Shown here: piece after piece, positions 1-7,309 of the stretch
How positions within the stretch are numbered: position 1 is the stretch's first letter
Layout of the letters: every line of letters begins with the position of its first letter
Assembly (NCBI GenBank): GCA_001464255.1
Contig: LNFD01000131.1
Coordinates: forward strand, 1 to 7,309
DNA: 7,309 nucleotides
From: Actinomycetales bacterium Ga0077552
Lineage (GTDB): Bacteria > Actinomycetota > Actinomycetes > Actinomycetales > Microbacteriaceae
Direction of reading: 5' to 3'
The notes under the pieces: model-generated
Seen by the model: the letters and a program-made list of their open reading frames with translations, nothing else
Told to the model about the DNA's origin: nothing
Databases searched by the model: none
Translations under genes and position numbers: made by a program

Positions 1-689
1 CGCACGACGCCGAGCGGCGTGCTCTCGTGGTTCTGCCCGAGCGGGTTGTCAGCGAGGATCCCGACGAGCTGCTTCTCGCCCGCCGTCGTCAGCGTCGACC
101 CGAGCACGTTTCCGCCGAAGTCGTTGATGTCGACGATCGCGACCTCGATGCCGCCGCCGAGTGCTGACTTCAGCTCGTGGGCGATCTCGCGCGAGCGCAG
201 CGGCACGAGTACGACCTGCGTGTTGTACGGCGGGATGGTGTTGTGCGTGGGCCCGTCGATGCCCCGCGCCTTCGGCCCGGCGATGCGGTAGAAGTCGCCC
301 TTGCGACCGAACGCCTTCGTCACCGCGGCGACCGCGGCGGCGAAGAGGATGCGCGGGGTGCCGCACTCGCGCAGCGCCATCTCCATGGTCTCGGGCATGC
401 CGAGGCCGATGCCGTGCGAGGTCTTCGTCACGTACTTCGAGAGCGTGCGCGCGAGCGGGCGGGCCACGATCGAGTCGACCGGGTAGGCGCGGCCCTGCGT
501 GATCGCCACGATCTTCTCCGTCACGAAGAGGATGTCGCCGGGAGCGACGACGGGGGCCGCGTAGCGCGTCACGATCTCGACGATGTCCTCGCCGTCCATC
601 ACCACGTGGGTGCGAATCGGGATGCGCTCGAAGGCGGTGCCCGCGACAGCGCGCACGAGCGGCTTGCCCTCGTTGGGAGAGGCGGTCAT
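1..689 (-). CDS. CofE-like F420-0:glutamate-ligase-family protein (3' end missing)
   Basis: The visible 229 residues resemble the F420-0:gamma-glutamyl ligase (CofE, COG1478) family, whose known members add glutamate to coenzyme F420-0 using GTP. The family-like parts are a beta-strand block near residues 54-68 (PGDILFVTEKIVAITQGR) and a block near 197-207 (DINDFGGNVLGST). The middle differs from classical archaeal CofE: it carries SHGIGLGMPETM near residue 91 and a GDFYRIAG / DGPTHNTIPPYN stretch near 131-155, so substrate and activity are uncertain. Translation is open to the window edge and the C-terminus is missing. The ATG at 689 is chosen because GGAG lies five bases upstream. It follows rpoD by 45 bases with no visible terminator, so the two are probably cotranscribed. 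No other F420-biosynthesis gene is visible here. I am confident that it is a real gene, moderately confident of the family, and unsure of the function. Confidence 0.7.
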   Translation of the reverse strand, partial: MTASPNEGKPLVRAVAGTAFERIPIRTHVVMDGEDIVEIVTRYAAPVVAPGDILFVTEKIVAITQGRAYPVDSIVARPLARTLSKYVTKTSHGIGLGMPETMEMALRECGTPRILFAAAVAAVTKAFGRKGDFYRIAGPKARGIDGPTHNTIPPYNTQVVLVPLRSREIAHELKSALGGGIEVAIVDINDFGGNVLGSTLTTAGEKQLVGILADNPLGQNHESTPLGVV

Positions 690-694
690 GGGGT

Positions 695-698
695 CTCC
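695..698 (-). promoter_or_regulatory. Ribosome binding site of the CofE-like gene
   Basis: GGAG on the minus strand lies five bases before the ATG at 689-687. It is the only clear Shine-Dalgarno sequence among the four minus-strand genes. This fits translation from a downstream position in a polycistronic rpoD message. Confidence 0.6.
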
Positions 699-734
699 GT
701 TCGGTGGGGCCCGGTCAGGATGCTCGGCCGCGGC

Positions 735-2216
<1,482 letters not shown>

Positions 2217-2246
2217 CGACCCATGTCAAGTCGCTCAGGCGCGCGC

Positions 2247-2287
2247 GACCCGTACCGGGCTGAGCGTGCCCGGCGTCCGACCGGGTC
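2247..2287 (-). other. Nested stem-loop in the rpoD leader (possible MFS terminator)
   Basis: On the minus strand an outer six-base stem, GACCCG (2287-2282) with CGGGTC (2252-2247), encloses an inner seven-base stem, GCCGGGC (2274-2268) with GCCCGGT (2260-2254, one G-T wobble), around the loop ACGCTCA. The 5' side has a seven-base bulge. A competing small hairpin, CCCGG/CCGGG, uses the 5' half. The structure lies 34 bases past the MFS stop codon and begins about four bases after the predicted rpoD transcription start. It could therefore end MFS transcripts, act in the rpoD 5' leader, or both. No T-run follows it, but many actinobacterial terminators lack one. Confidence 0.45.
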
Positions 2288-2297
2288 GTGAACCTCG

Positions 2298-2306
2298 ATT
2301 ATCGCA
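2298..2306 (-). promoter_or_regulatory. Extended -10 promoter of rpoD
   Basis: TGCGATAAT on the minus strand matches an extended -10 element (TGn plus GATAAT, one mismatch from TATAAT). It lies 15 bases beyond the MFS stop codon, in a short AT-richer island of otherwise GC-rich DNA. The predicted start near 2291 gives rpoD a leader of about 75 bases. No good -35 is seen at 17-18 bases, which extended -10 promoters can tolerate. Confidence 0.55.
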
Positions 2307-2320
2307 CACCGGGCCGGGCA

Positions 2321-3673
2321 TCATGACCACTGCTCGACGTCGTCTCCGCCGTCGGCTCGACGGGCGCGGCGAGCACGGTGCCGGCGCACGATCGCCTCCC
2401 AGAGCGGGCCGACCGCGATGCCCTCCTCCTCGTGCAGCCGCCGCCGCGTGCTCCGGCGCGCGACGAGGAGGAGCGCCACGACGATCCCGACGATGGGAGC
2501 CTGGGCGGCGAGCGCGAGCCGCCAGTGCTCCCAGGCGTAGAGCTGCTCGGGCACCGCCCCGGGGCTCTGCGCATCGAGCAGCAGACCGATGACGAGGATC
2601 ATAACGACCGTCACGGTGAAGCCGCCCAGGTTGACGAACCCCGAGGCCGCGCCGTGGCGCACGGGCGGGTTGTAGGTGCGGGCGAAGTCGAAGCCGATGA
2701 GCGATCCTGGTCCTCCCGCGGCGACGACGGCCAGCAGCAGCGCGACGACCCCGAAGGGCGGGATGCCCGGCCACAGCAGCACGACCGCCCAGACCACGGC
2801 CATCGCCCCGACGATGCCGAGCACGAGGCTCGAGCGGCGGAAGGGGAACCGCGCAGACAGCAGCCCGATGATCGGCCCCGAGACCGCCGCCACGACGACC
2901 ATGCCCGCGAGCAGCCCGGCGGCCGCGGCGGGGCCGTAGCCGAGCCCGATCGAGAGCATCGGGAACCCCCACAGCAGGCTCAGCATCGCCCCGCTCGACT
3001 GCGTCGCCGCGTGCGCCCAGAAGCCGAGGCGCGTGCCGGGGTGCCGCATGCTCTCGCGCAAGCTGCCGAGCGCCGCGCCGAGCGAGGTCGAGCGGCTCGA
3101 GAGCGAACCGGCAGGAGCATCCCGCACCGCCACCAGCACCGCGAGGGCGGCGATCACCGAGACCGAAGCGGCGGAGGCGAAGGCGGTCGTCCAGCCGCTC
3201 AGCTGCAGCACCGCGGCGAAGGGGATGGCCGAGAGCAGCTGCCCGCTCTGGCCGAGCGTGCCGACCCACTGCGAGAGCTGCGGCAGCCGCCGCGGCGAGA
3301 ACCACGACCCGAGCAGCCGCAGCACCGAGATGAAGGTCATGGCGTCGCCCGCCCCGACGAGGATGCGCCCGATCACCGCGATCGGGAGGTCGTCGGCGAC
3401 GGCCACGAGCAGCTGGCCCGCGCCCATCGTGATGGCTCCCGTGACGATGAGCACGCGGGGACCGAAGCGGTCGACGAGCACCCCGACGGGGATCTGCAGG
3501 AGGGCGTAGACCAGCAGCTGCAGCACGCCGAGGCTCGACAGGGCCGTCGCGTCGATCGAGAAGCGCTCGGTCGCCGCGACGCCCGCGACGCCCATGCTCG
3601 AGCGCTGCAGCACCCCGACCACGTAGGCGAGCGTCGCGACGATGAGCACCGCCCAGGCGCGTCGGGAATCCAC
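2321..3673 (-). CDS. MFS transporter, substrate unknown
   Basis: This 450-residue protein belongs to the major facilitator superfamily, the usual size for a 12-helix secondary transporter of the inner membrane. The first helix starts at about residue 6 (AWAVLIVATLAYVVGV). The family's motif A, GVLVDRFGPR, is at 64-73 between helices 2 and 3. Hydrophobic segments continue to about residue 405, with a likely central cytoplasmic loop near 183-215. An arginine-rich soluble tail follows (about 406-450). The substrate cannot be read from the sequence. The GTG at 3673 is chosen because it sits just before helix 1 and a TAGGCT box ends six bases upstream, the arrangement of a leaderless transcript. 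The PAC2 gene ends 28 bases upstream on the same strand, so readthrough from it is also possible. Confidence 0.9.
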   Translation of the reverse strand: MDSRRAWAVLIVATLAYVVGVLQRSSMGVAGVAATERFSIDATALSSLGVLQLLVYALLQIPVGVLVDRFGPRVLIVTGAITMGAGQLLVAVADDLPIAVIGRILVGAGDAMTFISVLRLLGSWFSPRRLPQLSQWVGTLGQSGQLLSAIPFAAVLQLSGWTTAFASAASVSVIAALAVLVAVRDAPAGSLSSRSTSLGAALGSLRESMRHPGTRLGFWAHAATQSSGAMLSLLWGFPMLSIGLGYGPAAAAGLLAGMVVVAAVSGPIIGLLSARFPFRRSSLVLGIVGAMAVVWAVVLLWPGIPPFGVVALLLAVVAAGGPGSLIGFDFARTYNPPVRHGAASGFVNLGGFTVTVVMILVIGLLLDAQSPGAVPEQLYAWEHWRLALAAQAPIVGIVVALLLVARRSTRRRLHEEEGIAVGPLWEAIVRRHRARRARRADGGDDVEQWS

Positions 3674-3679
3674 CCGCTC

Positions 3680-3685
3680 AGCCTA
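3680..3685 (-). promoter_or_regulatory. -10 box for a leaderless MFS transcript
   Basis: TAGGCT fits the actinobacterial TAnnnT -10 consensus and is followed by six bases (GAGCGG) and then the GTG start. That spacing puts the transcription start on the start codon itself. No Shine-Dalgarno sequence at usable distance and no convincing -35 are seen. Confidence 0.5.
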
Positions 3686-3701
3686 GGTCGGGCGCAGAGA
3701 G

Positions 3702-4625
3702 CTAGAGGGTCTCGTCGTCGTCGGTCGCCTGGCGGAACGCGAGGAACTTCTCGAGCTCGGCCGCGATCGAGTCGGCGCTGGGCAGCTCGCCGTCTTCATC
3801 GGTCATCGGCGACCGCAGCGGGTTGTCCTCCATGTAGCTGTCGTGGCGCTCCTCGAGCGTGCCGACGAGGCGGGCGAGCTCGCTGTTGCCCTCGACCTGG
3901 CCCTCGATCTTGGCGAGGAACTCGCGACCCTCCGAGCGCAGTCGATCGGTCGGGAAGAGCAGGCCCGTGGCCGCCGTGATGCTCTCGAGCGCCGTGACCG
4001 CCGCGGAGGGGAACTCGGTGTCGGCCAGGTAGTGCGGCACGAGCAGCACGAAGCCCGCGATCGGGTGCCCCGACTCGGTCAAGCGGTACTCGAGCAGGTG
4101 CAGCACGTTGCCCGGCACCTGCGTGCTCGGCCGCCACACCGAGAGCGCCTCGATGAGCTCATCGCGCGTGCCGCTCACGGTGACGCCGATGGGTCGCGTG
4201 TGCGGAACGGGCATGGGGATCGCGTGCACCCACGTGGTCGTGGCCACACCGTAGCGGGCGATGATGCCGATCACGGCCTCGACGAAGCGCTCCCACTGGA
4301 AGTCGGGCTCGTAGCCCGTCAGCAGCAGGAAGGGCATGCCGAGCTCGTCGTGCGCGAGGCGCACCGCGAGCTGCGGGCGGCGGAACTCGGTGATGCGGGT
4401 CTCCTCGAACACCATGATCGGGCGGCGTGCGCGGTAGTCGAGCAGCTCGTCGTTGTCGAACACGATCACGTCGCGGTGGTCGAGCTCGTCGAGCAGGTAC
4501 TCGGAGACCTGGGCGACCGCGCCACCGGAATCGAGGAAGCCGGTGAGCCCGATGACGAGCGGCAGGTCGCGCGGCACCTCGTGCTCCGCCAGGACGACGG
4601 AGTACAGATCAGCCGGATTCCGCAT
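3702..4625 (-). CDS. PAC2-family (proteasome assembly chaperone-like) protein
   Basis: The 307-residue protein resembles the actinobacterial PAC2 family (COG2047-like; Mycobacterium tuberculosis Rv2125 is a member). It is named after a eukaryotic 20S proteasome assembly chaperone, but its bacterial role is not settled. Family-like parts are LVIGLTGFLDSGGA at about 23-36, a FDNDELLDYRARRP stretch at about 55-68, LLTGYEPDFQWERF at about 100-115 and HAIPMPVPHTRP in the middle. The C-terminal fifth is acidic and probably helical. No signal peptide or membrane segment is seen, so it is cytoplasmic. ATG at 4625 is preferred over an upstream extension to 4709: the family match begins at MRNPADLY and a TACCAT box lies six bases before it. 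It diverges from pepA, whose product is a peptidase, and precedes the MFS gene by 28 bases. Confidence 0.88.
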   Translation of the reverse strand: MRNPADLYSVVLAEHEVPRDLPLVIGLTGFLDSGGAVAQVSEYLLDELDHRDVIVFDNDELLDYRARRPIMVFEETRITEFRRPQLAVRLAHDELGMPFLLLTGYEPDFQWERFVEAVIGIIARYGVATTTWVHAIPMPVPHTRPIGVTVSGTRDELIEALSVWRPSTQVPGNVLHLLEYRLTESGHPIAGFVLLVPHYLADTEFPSAAVTALESITAATGLLFPTDRLRSEGREFLAKIEGQVEGNSELARLVGTLEERHDSYMEDNPLRSPMTDEDGELPSADSIAAELEKFLAFRQATDDDETL

Positions 4626-4631
4626 ACCTCC

Positions 4632-4637
4632 ATGGTA
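4632..4637 (-). promoter_or_regulatory. -10 box for a leaderless PAC2-gene transcript
   Basis: TACCAT fits TAnnnT and is followed by GGAGGT and then ATG. GGAGGT looks like a perfect Shine-Dalgarno sequence but touches the start codon, too close to work as one. The spacing instead suggests transcription starting at the ATG. No -35 match is seen in the GC-rich DNA upstream. Confidence 0.5.
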
Positions 4638-4740
4638 GGTCGCGCCGCCCGCCCGACCCGGCCTCGCGGCGCGTGCCCAGAGCGAACAGCGCCACTCTTC
4701 GGCGCGCACTCGGCGTGCAGGAGGGGCCTCGCGCCGCGGC

Positions 4741-4746
4741 TAGCCT
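4741..4746 (+). promoter_or_regulatory. -10 box for a leaderless pepA transcript
   Basis: TAGCCT is followed by seven bases (GGAACCC) and the ATG at 4754, again placing the predicted start at or next to the start codon. A GGAGG at 4720-4724 is about 30 bases from the ATG, too far to serve it. The opposing PAC2 -10 lies about 100 bases away, so 4626-4753 works as a divergent promoter region. Confidence 0.5.
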
Positions 4747-4753
4747 GGAACCC

Positions 4754-6256
4754 ATGGCCTCCCCCGCGCTCTCCGTCTCGACCCGTCCGCCCGCCGAGCT
4801 CGCGGGCGACGCCCTCGTCGTGGGCATCGCCCCCGCCGCGGCCGGCGAGGAGGGCGTGCAGCTCGTCGGCATCGCGGACGGCCCGCTCGGCGAGCTCGCG
4901 GCGGGTCTCCGGATGCTCGGCCTCACCGGCGCCGTCGACGAGACCTCCCGCATCCCCGCGCCCGCGGGTGTCGCCGCCAGCAGCATCCTCGTCGTGGGCC
5001 TCGGCCGCGCCCCGCTCACGCCCGAGGCCCTGCGCACCGCGGCCGGCACCGCGGCCCGCGCGCTCGGCACGGCCGTGCGCGTCGCCGTCGCCCTGCCGAC
5101 CAGCACCCCGGCCGACGTGCAGGCCGTGCTCGAGGGCGCGGCGATGGGCGCGTACCGCTTCACCGGCTACCGGTCGGGCGACTCGACCCCCGGTACCGCA
5201 TCGATCGAGCTCACGACCGCGGTCGCGGGCGCGGAGTCGGCGGCGCACGCCGCGAACGCGACCGCCCAGGCCGTGGCGCTCGTGCGCGACCTCGTCAACA
5301 CCCCGCCGAACGACCTCTACCCGGCGAGCTTCGTCGAGCGCGCTCGTGCGGCGGCCGCCGGTCTGCCGCTCGAGTTCGAGGAGTGGGGGCCCGACGAGCT
5401 CGCCGCGGGCGGCTTCGGCGGCATCCTCGGGGTCGGCCAGGGCTCGTCACGCCCGCCGCGCCTGCTCGCCGTGCGCTACCGCCGCGAGAGCGACGGCGCC
5501 CACCTCGCGATTGTCGGCAAGGGCATCACCTTCGACTCGGGGGGCCTCTCGCTCAAGCCCGCGGCGGGCATGGTCGGGATGAAGTACGACATGACCGGGG
5601 CCGCGACCGCCCTCGCGGCGATCATCGCCGCGGCGCGCCTCGACCTGCCGGTGCGCCTGACCGCCTGGCTGTGCCTCGCCGAGAACATGCCGTCGTCGAC
5701 CGCCATGCGCCCCAACGACGTGCTGACCATCCGCGGCGGCACGACCGTCGAGGTGCTCAACACCGATGCCGAGGGCCGCCTCGTGATGGCCGACGGGCTC
5801 GTCGCCGCGAGCGAGGAGCGCCCCGACGCGATCGTCGACGTCGCGACCCTCACGGGCGCGGCGCGCGTCGCGCTCGGCGAGCGGTACGCGGGCCTCATGG
5901 GCGACGACGCCCTCGTCGAGCGCGTGCGTACCGCGGCCGCCGACACGGGCGAGCTCGTCTGGCCCATGCCGCTGCCCGGCGAGCTGCGGCCGCTGCTCAA
6001 GAGCGACGTCGCCGACATCGCGAACGCCAAGCCCGGCAGCACGGCGGCGGGCATGCTCCTCGCGGGCGTGTTCCTGCGCGAGTTCGTCGGGCGAACGGGC
6101 GACGAGGCCGATGCGCCGCGCATCCCCTGGGCGCACCTCGACATCGCCGGGCCGGCCAATAATCCCGGTGCCCCCTTCGGCTACACCCCCAAGGGTCCGT
6201 CGGGCGTCACCGTGCGGCTGCTCGTGCGGCTCGCGGAGGGCTTCGCGGCCAAGTAG
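4754..6256 (+). CDS. pepA: Leucyl aminopeptidase, M17 family
   Basis: This cytoplasmic two-metal exopeptidase removes N-terminal residues, often leucine, from peptides in the last steps of protein turnover. At 500 residues it has the normal length for the family. The N-terminal M17 domain covers about 1-160 and the catalytic domain about 170-495. All metal and catalytic positions are present, each six higher than in bovine lens enzyme numbering: K256, D261, K268, D279, D338, E340 and R342. The last three lie in the signature NTDAEGRL (336-343), and D261 lies in KGITFDSGG. ATG at 4754 is preferred over an upstream GTG at 4673, because the extra 27 codons do not look like this family and TAGCCT lies seven bases before the ATG. 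It ends in tandem TAG TAG. lpdA follows after 108 bases on the same strand. Confidence 0.96.
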   Translation: MASPALSVSTRPPAELAGDALVVGIAPAAAGEEGVQLVGIADGPLGELAAGLRMLGLTGAVDETSRIPAPAGVAASSILVVGLGRAPLTPEALRTAAGTAARALGTAVRVAVALPTSTPADVQAVLEGAAMGAYRFTGYRSGDSTPGTASIELTTAVAGAESAAHAANATAQAVALVRDLVNTPPNDLYPASFVERARAAAAGLPLEFEEWGPDELAAGGFGGILGVGQGSSRPPRLLAVRYRRESDGAHLAIVGKGITFDSGGLSLKPAAGMVGMKYDMTGAATALAAIIAAARLDLPVRLTAWLCLAENMPSSTAMRPNDVLTIRGGTTVEVLNTDAEGRLVMADGLVAASEERPDAIVDVATLTGAARVALGERYAGLMGDDALVERVRTAAADTGELVWPMPLPGELRPLLKSDVADIANAKPGSTAAGMLLAGVFLREFVGRTGDEADAPRIPWAHLDIAGPANNPGAPFGYTPKGPSGVTVRLLVRLAEGFAAK

Positions 6257-6262
6257 TAGGCT
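6257..6262 (+). promoter_or_regulatory. Candidate -10 box for lpdA, overlapping the pepA stop
   Basis: TAGGCT starts one base after the pepA stop codon and is identical to the box in front of the MFS gene. If used, transcription would begin near 6269, just before the hairpin at 6271-6289, and give lpdA a leader of roughly 95 bases. No -35 is seen. The box also supplies the second TAG after pepA, so it may be no more than a tandem stop. Confidence 0.3.
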
Positions 6263-6270
6263 CGTCGGCG

Positions 6271-6289
6271 GGCACGTGACCGTCGTGCC
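6271..6289 (+). terminator. Hairpin after pepA, possible terminator or lpdA leader stem
   Basis: GGCACG (6271-6276) pairs perfectly with CGTGCC (6284-6289) around a seven-base loop, TGACCGT. It begins 14 bases past the pepA stop codon, a normal place for a terminator, but no T-run follows. It could also form in the lpdA leader if transcription starts at the TAGGCT just upstream. Confidence 0.35.
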
Positions 6290-6295
6290 GCACAT

Positions 6296-6307
6296 CGGGT
6301 CGACCCG
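6296..6307 (+). promoter_or_regulatory. Perfect 12-base palindrome upstream of lpdA
   Basis: CGGGTCGACCCG is its own reverse complement. It lies about 58 bases before the lpdA start and about 25 bases before the candidate -10 at 6332, where a dimeric repressor or activator could bind. Palindromes of this length also arise by chance in GC-rich DNA, and no known operator is recognised. Confidence 0.25.
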
Positions 6308-6331
6308 CCACCTCGACGTCGGCCCCCGCAC

Positions 6332-6337
6332 GACAAT
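6332..6337 (+). promoter_or_regulatory. Alternative candidate -10 box for lpdA
   Basis: GACAAT differs from TATAAT at two positions and sits in the only AT-richer patch before lpdA. A start near 6344 would leave a leader of about 20 bases containing the ribosome binding site. No convincing -35 is seen at 17-18 bases. Confidence 0.3.
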
Positions 6338-6348
6338 CCTTCGCGGAT

Positions 6349-6355
6349 AAAGGAG
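6349..6355 (+). promoter_or_regulatory. Ribosome binding site of lpdA
   Basis: AAAGGAG lies nine bases before the GTG at 6365. It is the strongest Shine-Dalgarno sequence in the window. It fixes GTG, not a later codon, as the lpdA start. Confidence 0.8.
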
Positions 6356-6364
6356 TCTCTGCCG

Positions 6365-7309
6365 GTGTCAGACCAGACCTTCGACCTCGTCATCCTCGGT
6401 GCCGGAAGCGGCGGGTACGCCGCCGCCCTCCGCGCCAGCCAGCTGGGCATGAGCGTGGGGCTCATCGAGAAGTCGAAGGTCGGGGGCACCTGCCTCCACG
6501 TCGGCTGCATCCCGACCAAGGCCCTGCTGCACGCCGCCGAGGTGGCCGACGCCGCCCGCGACTCCGCCAAGTTCGGCGTCAAGGCCACACTCGAGGGCAT
6601 CGACGTGCCCGCGGTGAACCAGTACCGCGAGGGCATCGTCTCGAGCAAGCACAAGGGCCTGCAGGGCCTCATCAAGGCCCGCGGCATCACGACGATCGAG
6701 GGCGAGGGGCGCCTCACCTCCCCCACGACCGTGCAGGTCGGCGACAGCACCATCACCGGCAAGAACGTCGTGCTCGCGACCGGCTCGTACTCGCGCACCC
6801 TCCCCGGTCTCGAGATCGGCGGCCGCGTCATCACCTCCGAGCAGGCGCTGCAGCTCGACTACGTGCCCAAGAAGGTCGCCGTGCTCGGCGGCGGCGTCAT
6901 CGGCGTCGAGTTCTCGAGCGTGTGGCGCTCGTTCGGCGAAGCCCTCCCGCACCTCGTGCCGATGGAGGAGGAGTCGATCTCGAAGCAGTTCGAGCGCGCC
7001 TACCGCAAGCGCGGCATCGAGTTCACGCTCGGCGTGCGCTTCCAGAGCGTCACCCAGAACGACCAGGGCGTCGTCGTCACGCTCGAGAACGGCGCGACCA
7101 TCGAAGCCGACCTGCTGCTCGTCGCCGTCGGCCGGGGCCCCTCCACGGCCGGACTCGGCTTCGAGGAGGTCGGTGTGGCGATGGATCGCGGATTCGTGCT
7201 CACGAACGAACGGCTCGAGACGAACATCCCGGGCCTCTACGCCGTCGGCGACATCGTGCCCGGCCTGCAGCTCGCCCACCGCGGCTTCCAGCACGGCATC
7301 TTCGTCGCG
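6365..7309 (+). CDS. lpdA: Dihydrolipoamide dehydrogenase (E3), 3' truncated, internal 6-residue gap
   Basis: This FAD enzyme reoxidises the lipoyl groups of the pyruvate and 2-oxoglutarate dehydrogenase complexes and passes the electrons to NAD+. The 315 visible residues show the FAD fingerprint GAGSGG (12-17) with the ribose-binding E35, the redox disulfide C43/C48 in GGTCLHVGCIPTK, the second FAD motif with ATGS near 138-141, the NAD-domain fingerprint GGGVIG (175-180), and YAVGDIVPG near the end. The C-terminal dimer domain with the active-site His-Glu pair lies past the window edge. One feature is abnormal. G191 is followed directly by E192, whereas E. coli and mycobacterial enzymes have six residues here (SQIDVV and VDVTIV) forming the second strand of the NAD fold. 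The frame is intact on both sides. The start is GTG with a strong Shine-Dalgarno sequence. In related actinobacteria the E2 acyltransferase gene usually follows. Confidence 0.95.
   Translation, partial: MSDQTFDLVILGAGSGGYAAALRASQLGMSVGLIEKSKVGGTCLHVGCIPTKALLHAAEVADAARDSAKFGVKATLEGIDVPAVNQYREGIVSSKHKGLQGLIKARGITTIEGEGRLTSPTTVQVGDSTITGKNVVLATGSYSRTLPGLEIGGRVITSEQALQLDYVPKKVAVLGGGVIGVEFSSVWRSFGEALPHLVPMEEESISKQFERAYRKRGIEFTLGVRFQSVTQNDQGVVVTLENGATIEADLLLVAVGRGPSTAGLGFEEVGVAMDRGFVLTNERLETNIPGLYAVGDIVPGLQLAHRGFQHGIFVA

Noticed and set aside
2224..2229. TTGACA on the minus strand just before the rpoD start, a perfect -35 hexamer
   Set aside because: The hexamer expected 17 bases downstream is CCCGAG, not a -10 box, and it would lie inside the coding sequence. 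The extended -10 at 2298-2306 is a better promoter.
2378..3979. 533-codon plus-strand open frame opposite the MFS gene
   Set aside because: The translation is rich in Arg, Asp, Glu and His with no recognisable motif. It is the antisense shadow of a clear membrane transporter.
4626..4632. GGAGGT as Shine-Dalgarno sequence of the PAC2 gene
   Set aside because: It abuts the ATG with no spacer, too close for normal ribosome binding. A leaderless start explains the arrangement better.
4660..4733. GGCCTCGCG occurring twice (4660-4668 and 4725-4733) in the PAC2-pepA intergenic region, as a pair of operator half-sites
   Set aside because: Nine GC-only bases repeated in such GC-rich DNA are likely by chance, and the copies are not arranged symmetrically about either promoter.
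3843..5582. 579-codon plus-strand open frame across the PAC2-pepA divergent region
   Set aside because: It overlaps two well-supported genes, turns into a Ser/Pro/Arg run inside pepA in another frame, and has no plausible start signal.

Overview
The window is a gene-dense, very GC-rich piece of an actinobacterial chromosome. Codon third positions are almost all G or C. The primary sigma factor is of the HrdB/SigA type, and several genes carry TAnnnT -10 boxes directly in front of their start codons. Taken together, the proteins suggest the Microbacteriaceae (Leifsonia/Microbacterium-like). That placement comes from protein resemblance and was not tested by a search. There are no RNA genes, mobile elements or CRISPR arrays; this is a core, housekeeping region.

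Layout. Four genes read leftward on the minus strand. In transcription order they are a PAC2-family protein (4625-3702), an MFS transporter (3673-2321), the primary sigma factor rpoD (2216-735) and a CofE-like F420-0:glutamate-ligase-family protein that runs off the left edge (689-1). Two genes read rightward: an M17 leucyl aminopeptidase, pepA (4754-6256), and dihydrolipoamide dehydrogenase, lpdA (6365-7309), cut by the right edge. The PAC2 gene and pepA diverge from a 128-base promoter region. Only two other gaps exceed 100 bases: the rpoD leader (2217-2320) and the pepA-lpdA spacer (6257-6364). No gene-free stretch exceeds 300 bases.

How the genes fit together. lpdA supplies the E3 subunit of the 2-oxoacid dehydrogenase complexes. 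In actinobacteria such as Streptomyces, pepA and lpd commonly sit next to the lipoyl-transferase (E2) gene, which is expected just beyond the right edge. pepA and the PAC2 protein both point to protein turnover. rpoD has its own extended -10 promoter and a structured leader, and it probably carries the CofE-like gene with it over a 45-base gap. The PAC2, MFS and pepA genes all look leaderless.

No wholly new system is visible. The strongest anomaly is in lpdA, where the reading frame is intact but six residues are missing exactly at the second beta strand of the NAD-binding Rossmann fold. The next most notable feature is the N-terminus of RpoD. Thirteen perfectly phased five-residue units with a lysine at each second position are followed by a tract of about 60 residues, half of them acidic and none basic. 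RpoD also has a TTG start with no Shine-Dalgarno sequence.
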